A stretch of DNA of 64,000 nt from Amycolatopsis pretoriensis (GTDB taxonomy: Bacteria; Actinomycetota; Actinomycetes; Mycobacteriales; Pseudonocardiaceae): assembly GCF_900107925.1 (NCBI RefSeq), contig NZ_FNUJ01000003.1:372001-436000 (forward strand), read 5' to 3'. This document shows, piece by piece, positions 25,134 through 34,040 of this stretch (the first letter of the stretch is position 1; each line of letters starts with the position of its first letter). Made by a program: the position numbers and the translations under genes. The notes under the pieces were generated by a model, which searched no databases, was not told where the DNA came from, and worked only from the letters and a program-made list of their open reading frames with translations.

Positions 25134-26048
25134 ATGCACATCGGTGACGTCGAAATCGTGAAGGTGGTCGAATGGCAGGGCGAGATCGCGCCCGCCCGGA
25201 CCATCGTGCCCAGCCCGGCCGCGCTCTGGGAGGACAACGCCGAGTGGCTCGCGCCCGACCACTGGAACGCCGGAACCGGCGGCTACCGCGGCGCGGTCCA
25301 GACGTGGGTGCTGCGCAGCGAAGGCCGGATCGTCCTCGTCGACACCGGCGTCGGCAACGACCGCCAACGCCCGCAGATCCCGCTGTTCGACCACCTGTCG
25401 ACGCCCTTCCTCGACCGGCTCGCCGACGCCGGCGTCCGGCCCGAGGACGTCGACGTCGTCGTCAACACCCACATCCACTATGACCACGTCGGCTGGAACA
25501 CGGTGCCGCGCAACGGTGATTGGGTGCCCGCCTTCCCCAACGCGACCTACCTGATCCCCCGCGCCGACCAGACGTACTTCGACCCGCGCAACGCCCACCG
25601 GCGTCCGGCCCCGCGCACTGAACACGATCAGCTCCGGCGGGAGGGCAGCCTGCTCGTCTACGCCGACAGCATCGCCCCCGTGCTCGGCAAAGCCGTGCTG
25701 TGGGAGGGAATTCACCGCATCGACCGCAACCTCACTTTGGAACCCGCGCCCGGCCACACTCCCGGTTCGTCGGTGCTGCGGGTGGTTTCGGGGAACGACC
25801 GCGCGGTGTTCGTCGGTGACCTGCTGCACAGTCCGGTGCAGATCCTCGAGCCGGAGCACAGCAGCTGCTTCTGCGAAGACCCGGTGCGAGCCGCCGCCAC
25901 CCGGCGCAGCGTCCTCGCGCGCGCCGCGGACGGCCACGAACTCGTCGTCCCCGCGCACTTCGCCGGCCCCGGTGCCGTCGAAGTCCGGCGCGACGGCAGC
26001 CGGTTCGCCATCCACCGGTGGCCCGCCGATCCTGTTGAAACGCTGTGA
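25134..26048 (+). CDS. MBL-fold metallo-hydrolase
   Basis: 304 aa. The metal-binding signature THIHYDHVGW is followed by downstream His (PAPGHTPGSS), Asp (FVGDLLHSP) and His (VVPAHF) ligands, so the whole dinuclear metal site is visible. Related enzymes include lactonases and other ester hydrolases; the substrate is unknown. GTGGAGAC precedes ATG 25134. Divergent AraC control is likely. Confidence 0.9.
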   Translation: MHIGDVEIVKVVEWQGEIAPARTIVPSPAALWEDNAEWLAPDHWNAGTGGYRGAVQTWVLRSEGRIVLVDTGVGNDRQRPQIPLFDHLSTPFLDRLADAGVRPEDVDVVVNTHIHYDHVGWNTVPRNGDWVPAFPNATYLIPRADQTYFDPRNAHRRPAPRTEHDQLRREGSLLVYADSIAPVLGKAVLWEGIHRIDRNLTLEPAPGHTPGSSVLRVVSGNDRAVFVGDLLHSPVQILEPEHSSCFCEDPVRAAATRRSVLARAADGHELVVPAHFAGPGAVEVRRDGSRFAIHRWPADPVETL

Positions 26049-26110
26049 ATCGGACAGATCTGGCACTCCCCGCCCCGCCCGCGCGTTCTCAGGGGGACGG
26101 AGGAGGAACC

Positions 26111-26386
26111 ATGGGTGCACTAGGGACGTTGCTCGGCTTCGCGCTGACCGTCTACATGCTCGTGCTGATCGCGCGGATGGTGCTCGACTGGGTCGGGATG
26201 GTCGCCAACAGCCCGCCGTGGACGCGGCGGGCGCGGAGCCTCGCCTACGCGGCCACCGAGCCGGTCATCGGGCCCGTGCGGCGGGTCGTGCGGCCGGTGC
26301 GGCTCGGCGGGATCTCGCTCGATCTCGCGTTCACGCTCGTCTTCATCGGCGTCGTCGTGCTGCGGGGGATCGTCTTCGCGCTCTAA
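26111..26386 (+). CDS. YggT-family membrane protein
   Basis: 91 aa with two hydrophobic segments (LGTLLGFALTVYMLVLIARMVLDWV and ISLDLAFTLVFIGVVVLRGIVFAL) and the family's P-x-x-x-P-V-R-R motif between them (EPVIGPVRRVVRPVRLGG). YggT proteins are small inner membrane proteins linked to cell division or ion homeostasis. GGAGGAACC precedes ATG 26111. The stop overlaps the convergent TetR stop by four bases. Confidence 0.88.
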   Translation: MGALGTLLGFALTVYMLVLIARMVLDWVGMVANSPPWTRRARSLAYAATEPVIGPVRRVVRPVRLGGISLDLAFTLVFIGVVVLRGIVFAL

Positions 26387-27045
26387 AGGCTGCCGCGGAA
26401 TCCCGCCGAAAGGCGGTCGATACCGCGTTCGAGCTCGGTGCGGACGCCGCGCAGGTCGATGCCGTCCGGGTCGATCAGCGCCTGCATCGAAATGCCGCGC
26501 AGCTGGGCCAGCATGGCCGAGGCGTACGCGTCGGCGTCGCGGACGCCGGTGATCGATCCGTCCGCGACGCCGCTGGCCAGCGTCTGCGCGATCGCGAACC
26601 GGAACCGGCGGTCGGCTTCGGTCAGCGCGCCGCGCAGCGCCGAGTACTCCGCCGCCGCGTCGCCCCAGAGCGCCAGGAACGCCTGGTTGAGCGTCGGCAT
26701 CGTGCGGATCAGCTCGAAGATGATGTCGACGAGCGCGCGCAGCAGGTCCATCGGGGTCGCGGTGGCCGCGCCGGTCCGCGCCGCGACGGCTTCGCTGTAG
26801 GAATTGGTGAACTCCTCGACGGCGTACTCGACCAGCCGTTTGCCGAGGCCGTCCTTGTCGCCGAAGTGCTGGAAGATGACCGACCGCGCGTAACCGGACC
26901 GGGCGCAGACGGCCCCGAGCTTCAGCCTGCCGAAACCCTCGTCGGCGATGAGGTGCGCGGCGGCGTTCAGGATGCGCGCCTCGACGGCGGCGTCTTCGCC
27001 GTCCTGCGGGATCCGGTCTTCGGCGGAGCGGTCCACGCGCGTCAT
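26383..27045 (-). CDS. TetR-family regulator
   Basis: 220 aa. The N-terminal HTH (ARILNAAAHLIADEGFGRLKLGAVCARSGYARSVIFQHFGDKDGLGKRLV) is standard for TetR; the C-terminal domain is of ordinary length. ATG 27045 is preferred over upstream codons that would read through an intergenic stretch. It is convergent with YggT; no divergent partner is present, so the target is unknown. Confidence 0.88.
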   Translation of the reverse strand: MTRVDRSAEDRIPQDGEDAAVEARILNAAAHLIADEGFGRLKLGAVCARSGYARSVIFQHFGDKDGLGKRLVEYAVEEFTNSYSEAVAARTGAATATPMDLLRALVDIIFELIRTMPTLNQAFLALWGDAAAEYSALRGALTEADRRFRFAIAQTLASGVADGSITGVRDADAYASAMLAQLRGISMQALIDPDGIDLRGVRTELERGIDRLSAGFRGSL

Positions 27046-27166
27046 GCTAGCCACTCGAACCGGACACCACCGGCCGAACAGCCGAACGGGCTTGTCGTGC
27101 CGGCCGCGGCGAGGCCGGCCGAGCTCGTTCGCGAGCTCCGCTCGCACCATTAATCGGACAGGGGAA

Positions 27167-27382
27167 TCAAGGTCCCTTCTGCTGGACGACGAAGGCACAC
27201 CACGAACGGCCGCGAAAGATCAGAAAGCCGCCGGCCGGGTGCTGTGAATCTCGAATACGGACCGAATTACCGCCCACGACGAGTTCCACACACCCGCCGT
27301 CGGGGTTCTGGCATCGCGAGCTTTTCCGCCACGACGGCTGATGATCGTCGATCTCCACAGGTCGAGCCGTGCTTCGTTGCAC
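27167..27382 (-). CDS. DUF397 small protein
   Basis: 71 aa containing the DUF397 core PSWRKSSRCQNPDGGCVELVVGGNSVRIRDSQHP. GTG 27382 has GAGGGGG five bases upstream, better than other in-frame GTG codons. DUF397 proteins are typical partners of XRE/DUF5753 regulators in actinomycetes (the WhiJ type), sometimes behaving as toxin/antitoxin-like or developmental pairs. The XRE gene lies 159 bp upstream on the same strand. Confidence 0.85.
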   Translation of the reverse strand: MQRSTARPVEIDDHQPSWRKSSRCQNPDGGCVELVVGGNSVRIRDSQHPAGGFLIFRGRSWCAFVVQQKGP

Positions 27383-27541
27383 CGCAACCCCCTCAGGCTC
27401 CGCGAACAGGTCGAGGATAGCGGATCCGCGCACCTCGTCCCGGTGGGGGAAAGTGGACAATTCCCGGTCAACAACACACGGAGTGAACCGTCGTTGAGCC
27501 AAGGAGATGACGGCAAACGACGACTCAAACCGGTCAACGTC

Positions 27542-28378
27542 TCATTGCGGACGGCTTCCGATGAATGTCGACAGTGCAGATGCACGTTCGTCCAGTTCGG
27601 CGAACAAATCGATGTAGTGGCAGACCTCATCGGCGTCGTTCTTCACCGCGACGTCTTCGCCCGGCTGGTTCACGTAGACGACGTGCTCGGGCCCGTCGTC
27701 GAAGTCGAAGATCGTGAACGACACCTGCATCCCGTCGCGCACGCCGGCACCGAAGGGCCGCACCTTGATCGCGATGTGCTTCAGCCGGTCCAGCTCCTGG
27801 AGGTGTTCGATCTGGGCCTGCATGATTCCGGGGCCGCCCACGTGGCGCAGGAGGACGGACTCGTCGAGGACGAAGACCGCCGAGGGGCCGCCCTCGGCGA
27901 CGATGCCTTCCTGGCGCGTGAGCCGCATCCGGACGGCGCGCTCGACGAGCTCGGACTCGGACCCGAAGTCCTGCAGCACCGCACGGGCGTAGTCGGCGGT
28001 CTGGAGCGCGCCGGGCACGACCAACGACTGGAAGTGCCTGATACCGGACGCACCGGCCTCGCTGGCGACGAAGTTGACCAGTTTGGGGTTGAAGCTGTCC
28101 CGGTACTCGTCCCACCACGCCTTCCGCCGAGCCGCCTTGGCCACCTCGACCAGCTCCGCAACCCGGTCCGGCTCGGTTATCCCGTAGAGCTGGAGCAGGG
28201 CACGAAGGTCCGTCGTGGACACGCCGACGGCACCGGTCTCGATCCTGATCACCTTCGACGTCGACCAATCGAGTTGCTCGGCGACACTCCTCTGGGTGAG
28301 CCCCGCGTGCGTCCGCGCTTGGCGCAACCGGGTCCGCAACCGTCTCTGCTGGGCGAGCGGGTTCAGCTCGGTGGCCAT
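27542..28378 (-). CDS. XRE regulator with DUF5753 domain
   Basis: 278 aa. N-terminal HTH_31/XRE (RLRTRLRQARTHAGLTQRSVAEQLDWSTSKVIRIETG) followed by the DUF5753 domain (SLVVPGALQTADYARAVLQ, GIMQAQIEHLQELDRLKHIAIKVRPFGAG). GGGAGG lies 8 bases before ATG 28378. It partners the downstream DUF397 gene and diverges from the TagF-like gene across a fully symmetric promoter (28454-28482), so one operator could govern both sides. Confidence 0.92.
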   Translation of the reverse strand: MATELNPLAQQRRLRTRLRQARTHAGLTQRSVAEQLDWSTSKVIRIETGAVGVSTTDLRALLQLYGITEPDRVAELVEVAKAARRKAWWDEYRDSFNPKLVNFVASEAGASGIRHFQSLVVPGALQTADYARAVLQDFGSESELVERAVRMRLTRQEGIVAEGGPSAVFVLDESVLLRHVGGPGIMQAQIEHLQELDRLKHIAIKVRPFGAGVRDGMQVSFTIFDFDDGPEHVVYVNQPGEDVAVKNDADEVCHYIDLFAELDERASALSTFIGSRPQ

Positions 28379-28426
28379 GACACCGTCCTCCCTCCTCGCC
28401 ATGTACCGGTCAGCGAGGTACGATCT

Positions 28427-28436
28427 GCCACGTGGC
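28427..28436. promoter_or_regulatory. palindrome GCCACGTGGC upstream of XRE gene
   Basis: A perfect 10-bp palindrome near the expected transcription start of the XRE gene. It may be a self-binding site of the XRE protein. Confidence 0.35.
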
Positions 28437-28453
28437 GTTCTGCCACTGACTAA

Positions 28454-28482
28454 TTGATACCGCACCTACTGCTCGGTATCAA
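28454..28482. promoter_or_regulatory. symmetric bidirectional promoter
   Basis: TTGATACCG (28454-28462) and CGGTATCAA (28474-28482) form a perfect 9-bp inverted repeat with 11 bp between. On each strand this reads TTGATA-N17-TATCAA, i.e. a -35/-10 pair with ideal spacing, so the same DNA can fire towards the XRE gene and towards the TagF-like gene but probably not both at once. Confidence 0.65.
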
Positions 28483-28514
28483 CGGCAGGCAGGCGAGGAT
28501 CGGCAGCCACGAGA

Positions 28515-30182
28515 GTGACGGAACGTAGGCGTGAGCCGCCCTTGTCGGGTGATGTGCCACCCAAACGCACGAGGCCTGCCGATTTCCGGCTCGGCGCCCC
28601 GGTGCGCAGCTTCGCCGCCGCGAACCGGCTGCTGCGGGTTCTCCAAGACCTCGGCCCCGGCACGGTCGAGATCGTGTTCGTGATGGAGCCCGACTCGCTG
28701 TGGGCCGACGGGGTGATCGAGGATCTCACGGGACGCGGGGCGACGGTGCTCAGCTGGGATCAGGGACGCGAGATCGAGTTCGACGTGATCCTCGCCGCGC
28801 ACGCCAGCGCCAGGTTCGCCGAGTTGCGCGGCCCCGCGGTCGTCATGCCGCACGGCGCCGGCCACAACCGGGACCTGAGCCGGATCACCGGGGGTCGGGA
28901 ATCGGTGCCCACCGGGCTGGCGCGGAGTCAGTTGCTGCGAGCCGACGGACAGCCGGCCGTCGCGCGTGTCCTGCTGTCTCACCCGTCGCAGCGGGAGTGG
29001 CTGCGCCGGACCTGCCCGGAGATCGCCCACTTGGCCGTGGTGCTGGGCGACCCGGTACTCGACCGGATGTGCGGCAGCCAGCGTTGGCGCGAGAAGTTCC
29101 GGCGAGAGCTCGGCCTGTCCTGCGGGCAGCGCCTGGTCGTTGTCTCCTCGACCTGGGGTCCGTACTCGCTCTGGGGCCGCCACGGCGACCTCGCTCGCCG
29201 GTTGCTCGGCTCCCTGCCCATGGACGAGTACCGCCTCGCGCTGGTGCTGCACCCGAACATCTGGCGTGGCGAAAGCCCCTTCGCCGTGCAGCACTCCCTG
29301 CGCGACGAACTCGACAGCGGGCTCCTGCTGGTTCCGCACCAGAGCAGCTGGGAGGCGGTCATCATGGCCGCCGACGTCGTGATCGGCGACCACGGCTCCG
29401 TGTCGTTCTACGGCGCTACTCTCGACATCCCGTTCCTGCTCGCCGCCGACGGCCGCCGCGAGCTCATCCCGGGGTCGCCGACGGCCGAACTGTGTGCGAC
29501 GGCCAACGCCCTCGACCTGGACTCCCCCTTCGAACCGCAGGTGGCGCGCGCGATCGAGCACCACGATCCCGCGCTGCTGCGGCCTGCCGTCGACCTGATG
29601 TTCGCCAACCGCGGCAAAGCGCGCGAGACGCTGCAGCGCGTGCTTTACGAAGCGATGGGCCGCCGTCCGCCCGACACGACCCCCCGCTTGCGGGCGATCG
29701 ACAGTCCGCGGCCGCTCGTGGGAAAGCCGCCGACGGCGTTCGCCGTCTCGGCCGACCTGGTCGAGGCGGAAGCGACCTGCGGCACGGTCGTCGCCCGGCG
29801 GTTCCCTCTCCTGGCGACGAACCGGCAGAGCACGGACCCGGTGTTCTACGTCGTCACCGACCTTGAGGTGGACCCGGACACCTACAGCGACGCCGAAATC
29901 GTGATAGGTGAGGAGATCCCCGAAGACCTCGGAGCCTGGTTCGCCGACGTTCGCGCCTACTCCCCGTATGCCGCGCTGGTCGCCGTCCGGACCGCGGCCG
30001 GATGCATCCTGCGGTTCCTCGACGGCGTCGAGCTGTTCACCACGGACAAAGACGTGTCGACCACGTCGATCGCCGCTTTCGCCTGGCGGCGCGCACAACA
30101 GCCGGTGCCCGACGCACTCCGGCTTCGGGCCGACGTCGGCGGCCGGCTCAGCGAGCGGGTCGTGATTCGGCGACGCGGCTGA
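28515..30182 (+). CDS. TagF-like CDP-glycerol glycerophosphotransferase-related protein
   Basis: 555 aa. The region LPMDEYRLALVLHPNIW ... DSGLLLVPHQSSWEAVIMAADVVIGDHGSVSFYGATLDIPFLL follows the GT-B C-terminal pattern of TagF-type polymerases, with GDHGS as nucleotide-sugar-like contact. The N-terminal part (GTVEIVFVMEPDSLWADGVIEDLTGRGATVLSW) is a weak Rossmann-like half. The last about 170 aa are not recognised. There is no membrane segment and no teichoic acid operon. GTG start 28515. It converges with the STAND ATPase, 3 bp between stops. A real polymerase activity is not proven. Confidence 0.65.
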   Translation: MTERRREPPLSGDVPPKRTRPADFRLGAPVRSFAAANRLLRVLQDLGPGTVEIVFVMEPDSLWADGVIEDLTGRGATVLSWDQGREIEFDVILAAHASARFAELRGPAVVMPHGAGHNRDLSRITGGRESVPTGLARSQLLRADGQPAVARVLLSHPSQREWLRRTCPEIAHLAVVLGDPVLDRMCGSQRWREKFRRELGLSCGQRLVVVSSTWGPYSLWGRHGDLARRLLGSLPMDEYRLALVLHPNIWRGESPFAVQHSLRDELDSGLLLVPHQSSWEAVIMAADVVIGDHGSVSFYGATLDIPFLLAADGRRELIPGSPTAELCATANALDLDSPFEPQVARAIEHHDPALLRPAVDLMFANRGKARETLQRVLYEAMGRRPPDTTPRLRAIDSPRPLVGKPPTAFAVSADLVEAEATCGTVVARRFPLLATNRQSTDPVFYVVTDLEVDPDTYSDAEIVIGEEIPEDLGAWFADVRAYSPYAALVAVRTAAGCILRFLDGVELFTTDKDVSTTSIAAFAWRRAQQPVPDALRLRADVGGRLSERVVIRRRG

Positions 30183-30185
30183 CCG

Positions 30186-32282
30186 TCAGTCCTGTCCGCA
30201 GCCCGGACCACCGTCGAGCCAGTCCTGGACCGTCGCGCTCCGGGGGCTGCCGACTTCGTGGTAAAGCCGCACCAGCCGTCCCGCTGACTCTCGGAAGCGC
30301 TCGACGTCGTTGTCGCGTCGGGCGATCCGGATGAGGACTTCCAACGCCTGCGCTTCCTTGACTGGCTGACCGCGCCGCCGGGTGATCTCTACCGCGGCGT
30401 CGAGCGCATCGATCGCGTCTCGGTCGCGACGCAGTGCGTTGTAGGCTCGGCCGAGGGCGATGCGCACCCGTGCGGCGGTCAGCTCGTCATCGATCTCCCC
30501 CGCTGCGGCCAGCGCGCTGGTCAGTTCCTCCAGCCCGTCCTCGGTCCGCCCTGCCAGCACGAGGACGTCCCCGAGCTGATAGCTCTGGAGGGCGACCCCG
30601 CGGGCGCTGCCCACCGCCCGGTTGAGGTCGCGTGCCCGCCGCAACATCTGCTCGGCTTCGCCGTAGCGATGTTGTTCCCGGTGCAGCAGACCGAGAGACT
30701 CCGCGAGCACCGCCTCGGACCGGGCGTCACCTGCCGCGATCTCCGTCGCGGACTCCAGGAGCTCGGCCGCGGCGGTGAATTCGCCCAGTTCGATGTGCGC
30801 CCGCGCGCTTTGGTTGCACATCCGCACTTCGGCCTGGCGATTCCCGCACCTCTGCGCGGCAGCACGGCCGAGTTGGTGGGCGGCCAGCCAGTCCGCGTGA
30901 TTCTTGTGGCTGTGGTACAGCGCCCACAGCGCTTCACAAAACTGCCAGACGGTTTCGTACCATTCGGACTGCCACGCCGTGCGCACGACGTCGAGCAGGT
31001 TCGACCGTTCTCTCTCCAGCCAGCGCAGGGCCGACGCGGAATCGAACGGCCGGTACCACCGATCCACGGGCAGGCGCGCGAGCCGCCAGCGACCTTCACC
31101 GAATATCGCGTGATCCGCAGCCGCGGCGCCCAGCAGATACCAATCGACGAAACCCCGGGTCGCCCTGTCCCGTTCGGCTGCGCTGTCGTCTTTCTCCGCC
31201 ATTTTCCTGGCGTGCAAACGAACCAGCTCGTGGAAGCGATAGCGTTCCGGATCGAGCTCTTCGAGCAGGGACGAAGTGACCAGGGTGCCCGTCAGATCGT
31301 CGGCGTCGGCAAGCGAAAGCAGCGCGACCGCGGCCGCGGCCCCCAACTCGAACTCCGTGCCCGGCAACAAACCCAGTCTGCGGTAGAGGCGGCGTGCCGG
31401 CTCCGGAAGATCTTCGTACGCAGCATCGAAAACCCGTCCCACCGCGCCGTCTCCTTCCACCGAAAGGCGACCAAGCCGGTCATCCGACAAGTACCGCACC
31501 AGGCGCGCCACCGTCCAGCTCCGTCGTTCGGCCAGCCGGGCTCCCGCAATGCACAAGGCGATCGGCAGGCCGCCGCAGAGCTCCGTCAACGCGGCCATCG
31601 CTTCTTCGTCGGCTGCGTCCGGCACGCCGGGGAGGATCGTCCGGACGAGTGAAGTGCCGTCCGTGACCGACAAGGGCGGTAGTTCCACGAAATCCGCGCC
31701 GTCCATGACGAGGCCACCCAACCGGCGCCTGCTCGTCACCAGGACCGCACTGTCCGGGGAGCCCGGAATCACCGGCCGCACCTGGGCCGCCGCGTCCGAA
31801 TTGTCCAGCAGCACCAGCACTTTCCGGCCGCGCGTCCGGCTTCGGAACAGCGCGGAGCGCTCCGGGTACGAGAGCGGGATGAATTCGTCCCGGACTCCCA
31901 GGGCACGCAGGAAGGCGGCCAGTACCTCGGTCATTTCGACTCCGCCTGGCCGACGGTAGGCCGTCAGGTCGGCGTACAGCTGACCGTCCGGATAAAGATC
32001 GCGATAACGATGAGCCCACGTCAGCGCGACCGCGCTCTTGCCGACCCCGGCCAGCCCGCTGAACACGACGATGGGCGCCCGCGTCCGGCTCGGCCGATCC
32101 CGCAGCCATTCGGTCAGCAGACCGAGCTCTCGGACGCGGTCGACGAACACCGGGGGCGGTGGAGGCAATTGCCGGGGTACGTTCGGGCCGAGCGCCGTGG
32201 AATCGACGCCGTCGGCCGGGAACCACGTGGCGCCAGAACTGCCGGTGGCCGGCGCGGCGTCCTGTCTCCCGTCAGCGCTCAT
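30186..32282 (-). CDS. STAND (NB-ARC-like) ATPase with TPR domain
   Basis: 698 aa. Pro-rich linker (QLPPPPPVFVDR), then Walker A GLAGVGKS (76-83) and Walker B VLVLLD (155-160), the NB-ARC helical region with CGGLPIALCIAGARLAERR, a winged-helix part (YRFHELVRLHARKMAE), and about 250 aa of C-terminal TPR-like helices (SLGLLHREQHRYGEAEQMLRRARDLNRAVG). It lacks the N-terminal SARP domain of AfsR. STAND proteins are signal-triggered oligomerising switches. ATG 32282 chosen. The TagF-like gene it faces is the obvious functional candidate partner. Confidence 0.88.
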   Translation of the reverse strand: MSADGRQDAAPATGSSGATWFPADGVDSTALGPNVPRQLPPPPPVFVDRVRELGLLTEWLRDRPSRTRAPIVVFSGLAGVGKSAVALTWAHRYRDLYPDGQLYADLTAYRRPGGVEMTEVLAAFLRALGVRDEFIPLSYPERSALFRSRTRGRKVLVLLDNSDAAAQVRPVIPGSPDSAVLVTSRRRLGGLVMDGADFVELPPLSVTDGTSLVRTILPGVPDAADEEAMAALTELCGGLPIALCIAGARLAERRSWTVARLVRYLSDDRLGRLSVEGDGAVGRVFDAAYEDLPEPARRLYRRLGLLPGTEFELGAAAAVALLSLADADDLTGTLVTSSLLEELDPERYRFHELVRLHARKMAEKDDSAAERDRATRGFVDWYLLGAAAADHAIFGEGRWRLARLPVDRWYRPFDSASALRWLERERSNLLDVVRTAWQSEWYETVWQFCEALWALYHSHKNHADWLAAHQLGRAAAQRCGNRQAEVRMCNQSARAHIELGEFTAAAELLESATEIAAGDARSEAVLAESLGLLHREQHRYGEAEQMLRRARDLNRAVGSARGVALQSYQLGDVLVLAGRTEDGLEELTSALAAAGEIDDELTAARVRIALGRAYNALRRDRDAIDALDAAVEITRRRGQPVKEAQALEVLIRIARRDNDVERFRESAGRLVRLYHEVGSPRSATVQDWLDGGPGCGQD

Positions 32283-32780
32283 CAGCTCGCTTCCCGACCG
32301 GTAAGTCCGAACCGTCGAATACGGCATCGGCCTCCACCGTCCGTCGCAACCCCCGTAAGTATTCCAGCCCCGAGCGGCTTCCGAAGCCGCTAAGGCGGTA
32401 GTCACCCCCTGGATACACGGCCACTATGCCAGGCAACTCGGGATAGAACCCGCGTTCCGGACGACTACCCAACTTTCGCATTGACACATCCCTGTGTGGG
32501 TTCGGAGCAGCACGCACCGCTGTTACATGCACGTGCCGACGCACCCGCATTGGCACGCGCGCCGCCATGAGTGCACCTTATGCTTATCCGGATCGGATCT
32601 CATCATCGGCGTCGCAAAGTAGAGACAGCGAATCTCCAACGGGTGACGCTGAATCGAGGAATTCCCACCGGAGCAATCGCGAGCACGGTGTTCCCGCCGA
32701 ACGGTCAGCGGATCGTGCGCGGACCGTCAGCGCGGCCGCGCACTCTCGGTGTCACCAAGCACCGACCGAGAGGAACTCCG
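32283..32780. other. 498-bp divergent gap
   Basis: No gene is supported. It must hold the promoters of the STAND ATPase (minus) and the FAD monooxygenase (plus). Visible elements are a perfect hairpin AGCGGCTT-CCG-AAGCCGCT at 32373-32391, in the ATPase 5' region, and TTGACA at 32481 overlapping the dyad ACACA-N4-TGTGT (32484-32497). No convincing -10 follows that hexamer. Confidence 0.4.
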
Positions 32781-33971
32781 ATGACCGCCAAGACCGTGCT
32801 CGTGTCCGGGGCCAGCATCGCCGGCCCGTCCGCGGCCTACTGGCTGCACCGGTACGGCTATCGCGTGACCGTCGTCGAGACCGCGCCCGCGCTGCGGCCC
32901 GGTGGCCAGGCCGTCGACTTCCGCGGCGAGCAGGTGAAGCTGCTGCGCGCCATGGGCGTCCTCGACGACATCCGCCGGTTCGAGACCGCGATGGGCGACC
33001 AGACGCTGCTCGGCCTCGACGCCCGTCCCGTGCTCACCGTGCCCGGCGCCGCTTGGAGCGGCGAGGTCGAGATCCTGCGCGGCGACCTCGCGCGGGTGCT
33101 CTACGACCACACGAAGGACTACACCGAATACGTCTTCGGCGACCGGGTCACCAGCCTCACCGAGACCGCGGACGGCGTCGACGTCACCTTCCGCCGGGGC
33201 GCGCCGCGCAGGTTCGACCTCGTCGTCGGGGCCGACGGCGTGCACTCCGGGGTGCGGGCCGCCGCCTTCGGTCCCGAAGCGGATTTCCGGCGCGACCTCG
33301 GCTTCGGCATCGCCGGCTTCACCGCGCCCAACCACCTCGGTCTCGACCACACCAGCGTGATGTACAACGAGCCGGGTCGCGGCCTCACCGTCGGCAGCCA
33401 CCGGCTGCCGGACAAGCTGCACGTCAGCCTGGTCTTCGCCGCCGACGGCGTCGAGTTCCGCCGCCGCACCGCCGACGAGCAGCGCGCTCTGGTTTCGCAG
33501 CTCTTCGCGGACACCGGCTGGGAGACGCCGGCGCTGCTCCGGGCGTTGCCCGCGGCGGACGACCTGTACGTCGACTCGATCAGCCAGATCCACCTCGAGC
33601 GCTGGTCGACGGGCCGCGTCGTGCTGCTCGGCGACGCCGCGTGGTGCGCCGGGCCCGGCGGGTCCGGCACCGGGCTCGCCATGATGGGCGCGCAGGTGCT
33701 GGCCGGCGAGCTCGCCGCGGCCGGCGGCGACCACGTGACGGCGTTCGCGAAGTACGAGGAGCGCCTGCGCAAGCCGGCGACGGTGGGACAGAAGAACGGC
33801 AAGGGCTCCGGCAACTTCCTCGCGCCGCGCACCGCCGCGAAGATCCGCAGCCGTAACCGCGCCTACCGGATGATCAGCACCCGGGTGTTCGGGAAGGTGT
33901 TCACCTGGATGACCGACCGCGCGGCCAACGCTTTGGAATATCGTGAGTACCCCGCGCTCACGTCCGCGTGA
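32781..33971 (+). CDS. FAD-dependent monooxygenase (PHBH-like)
   Basis: 396 aa. N-terminal Rossmann GASIAGPSAAYWLHRYG (FAD), the R-x-x-L motif region ILRGDLARVLYD, the second FAD motif RVVLLGDAAWCAGPGGSGTGLAM, and a normal class A monooxygenase length. It would hydroxylate or oxidise an aromatic or polyketide-like substrate with NAD(P)H and O2. ATG 32781 follows GAGAGGAAC. It lies well outside the PKS cluster and has no obvious partner. Confidence 0.9.
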   Translation: MTAKTVLVSGASIAGPSAAYWLHRYGYRVTVVETAPALRPGGQAVDFRGEQVKLLRAMGVLDDIRRFETAMGDQTLLGLDARPVLTVPGAAWSGEVEILRGDLARVLYDHTKDYTEYVFGDRVTSLTETADGVDVTFRRGAPRRFDLVVGADGVHSGVRAAAFGPEADFRRDLGFGIAGFTAPNHLGLDHTSVMYNEPGRGLTVGSHRLPDKLHVSLVFAADGVEFRRRTADEQRALVSQLFADTGWETPALLRALPAADDLYVDSISQIHLERWSTGRVVLLGDAAWCAGPGGSGTGLAMMGAQVLAGELAAAGGDHVTAFAKYEERLRKPATVGQKNGKGSGNFLAPRTAAKIRSRNRAYRMISTRVFGKVFTWMTDRAANALEYREYPALTSA

Positions 33972-34040
33972 CCCGGCGATCTTCGTCTCTTCGGGGGACT
34001 CCGCTGGCGGCCCGGCGTGGCGTGCGTCACTCTTTACGCC

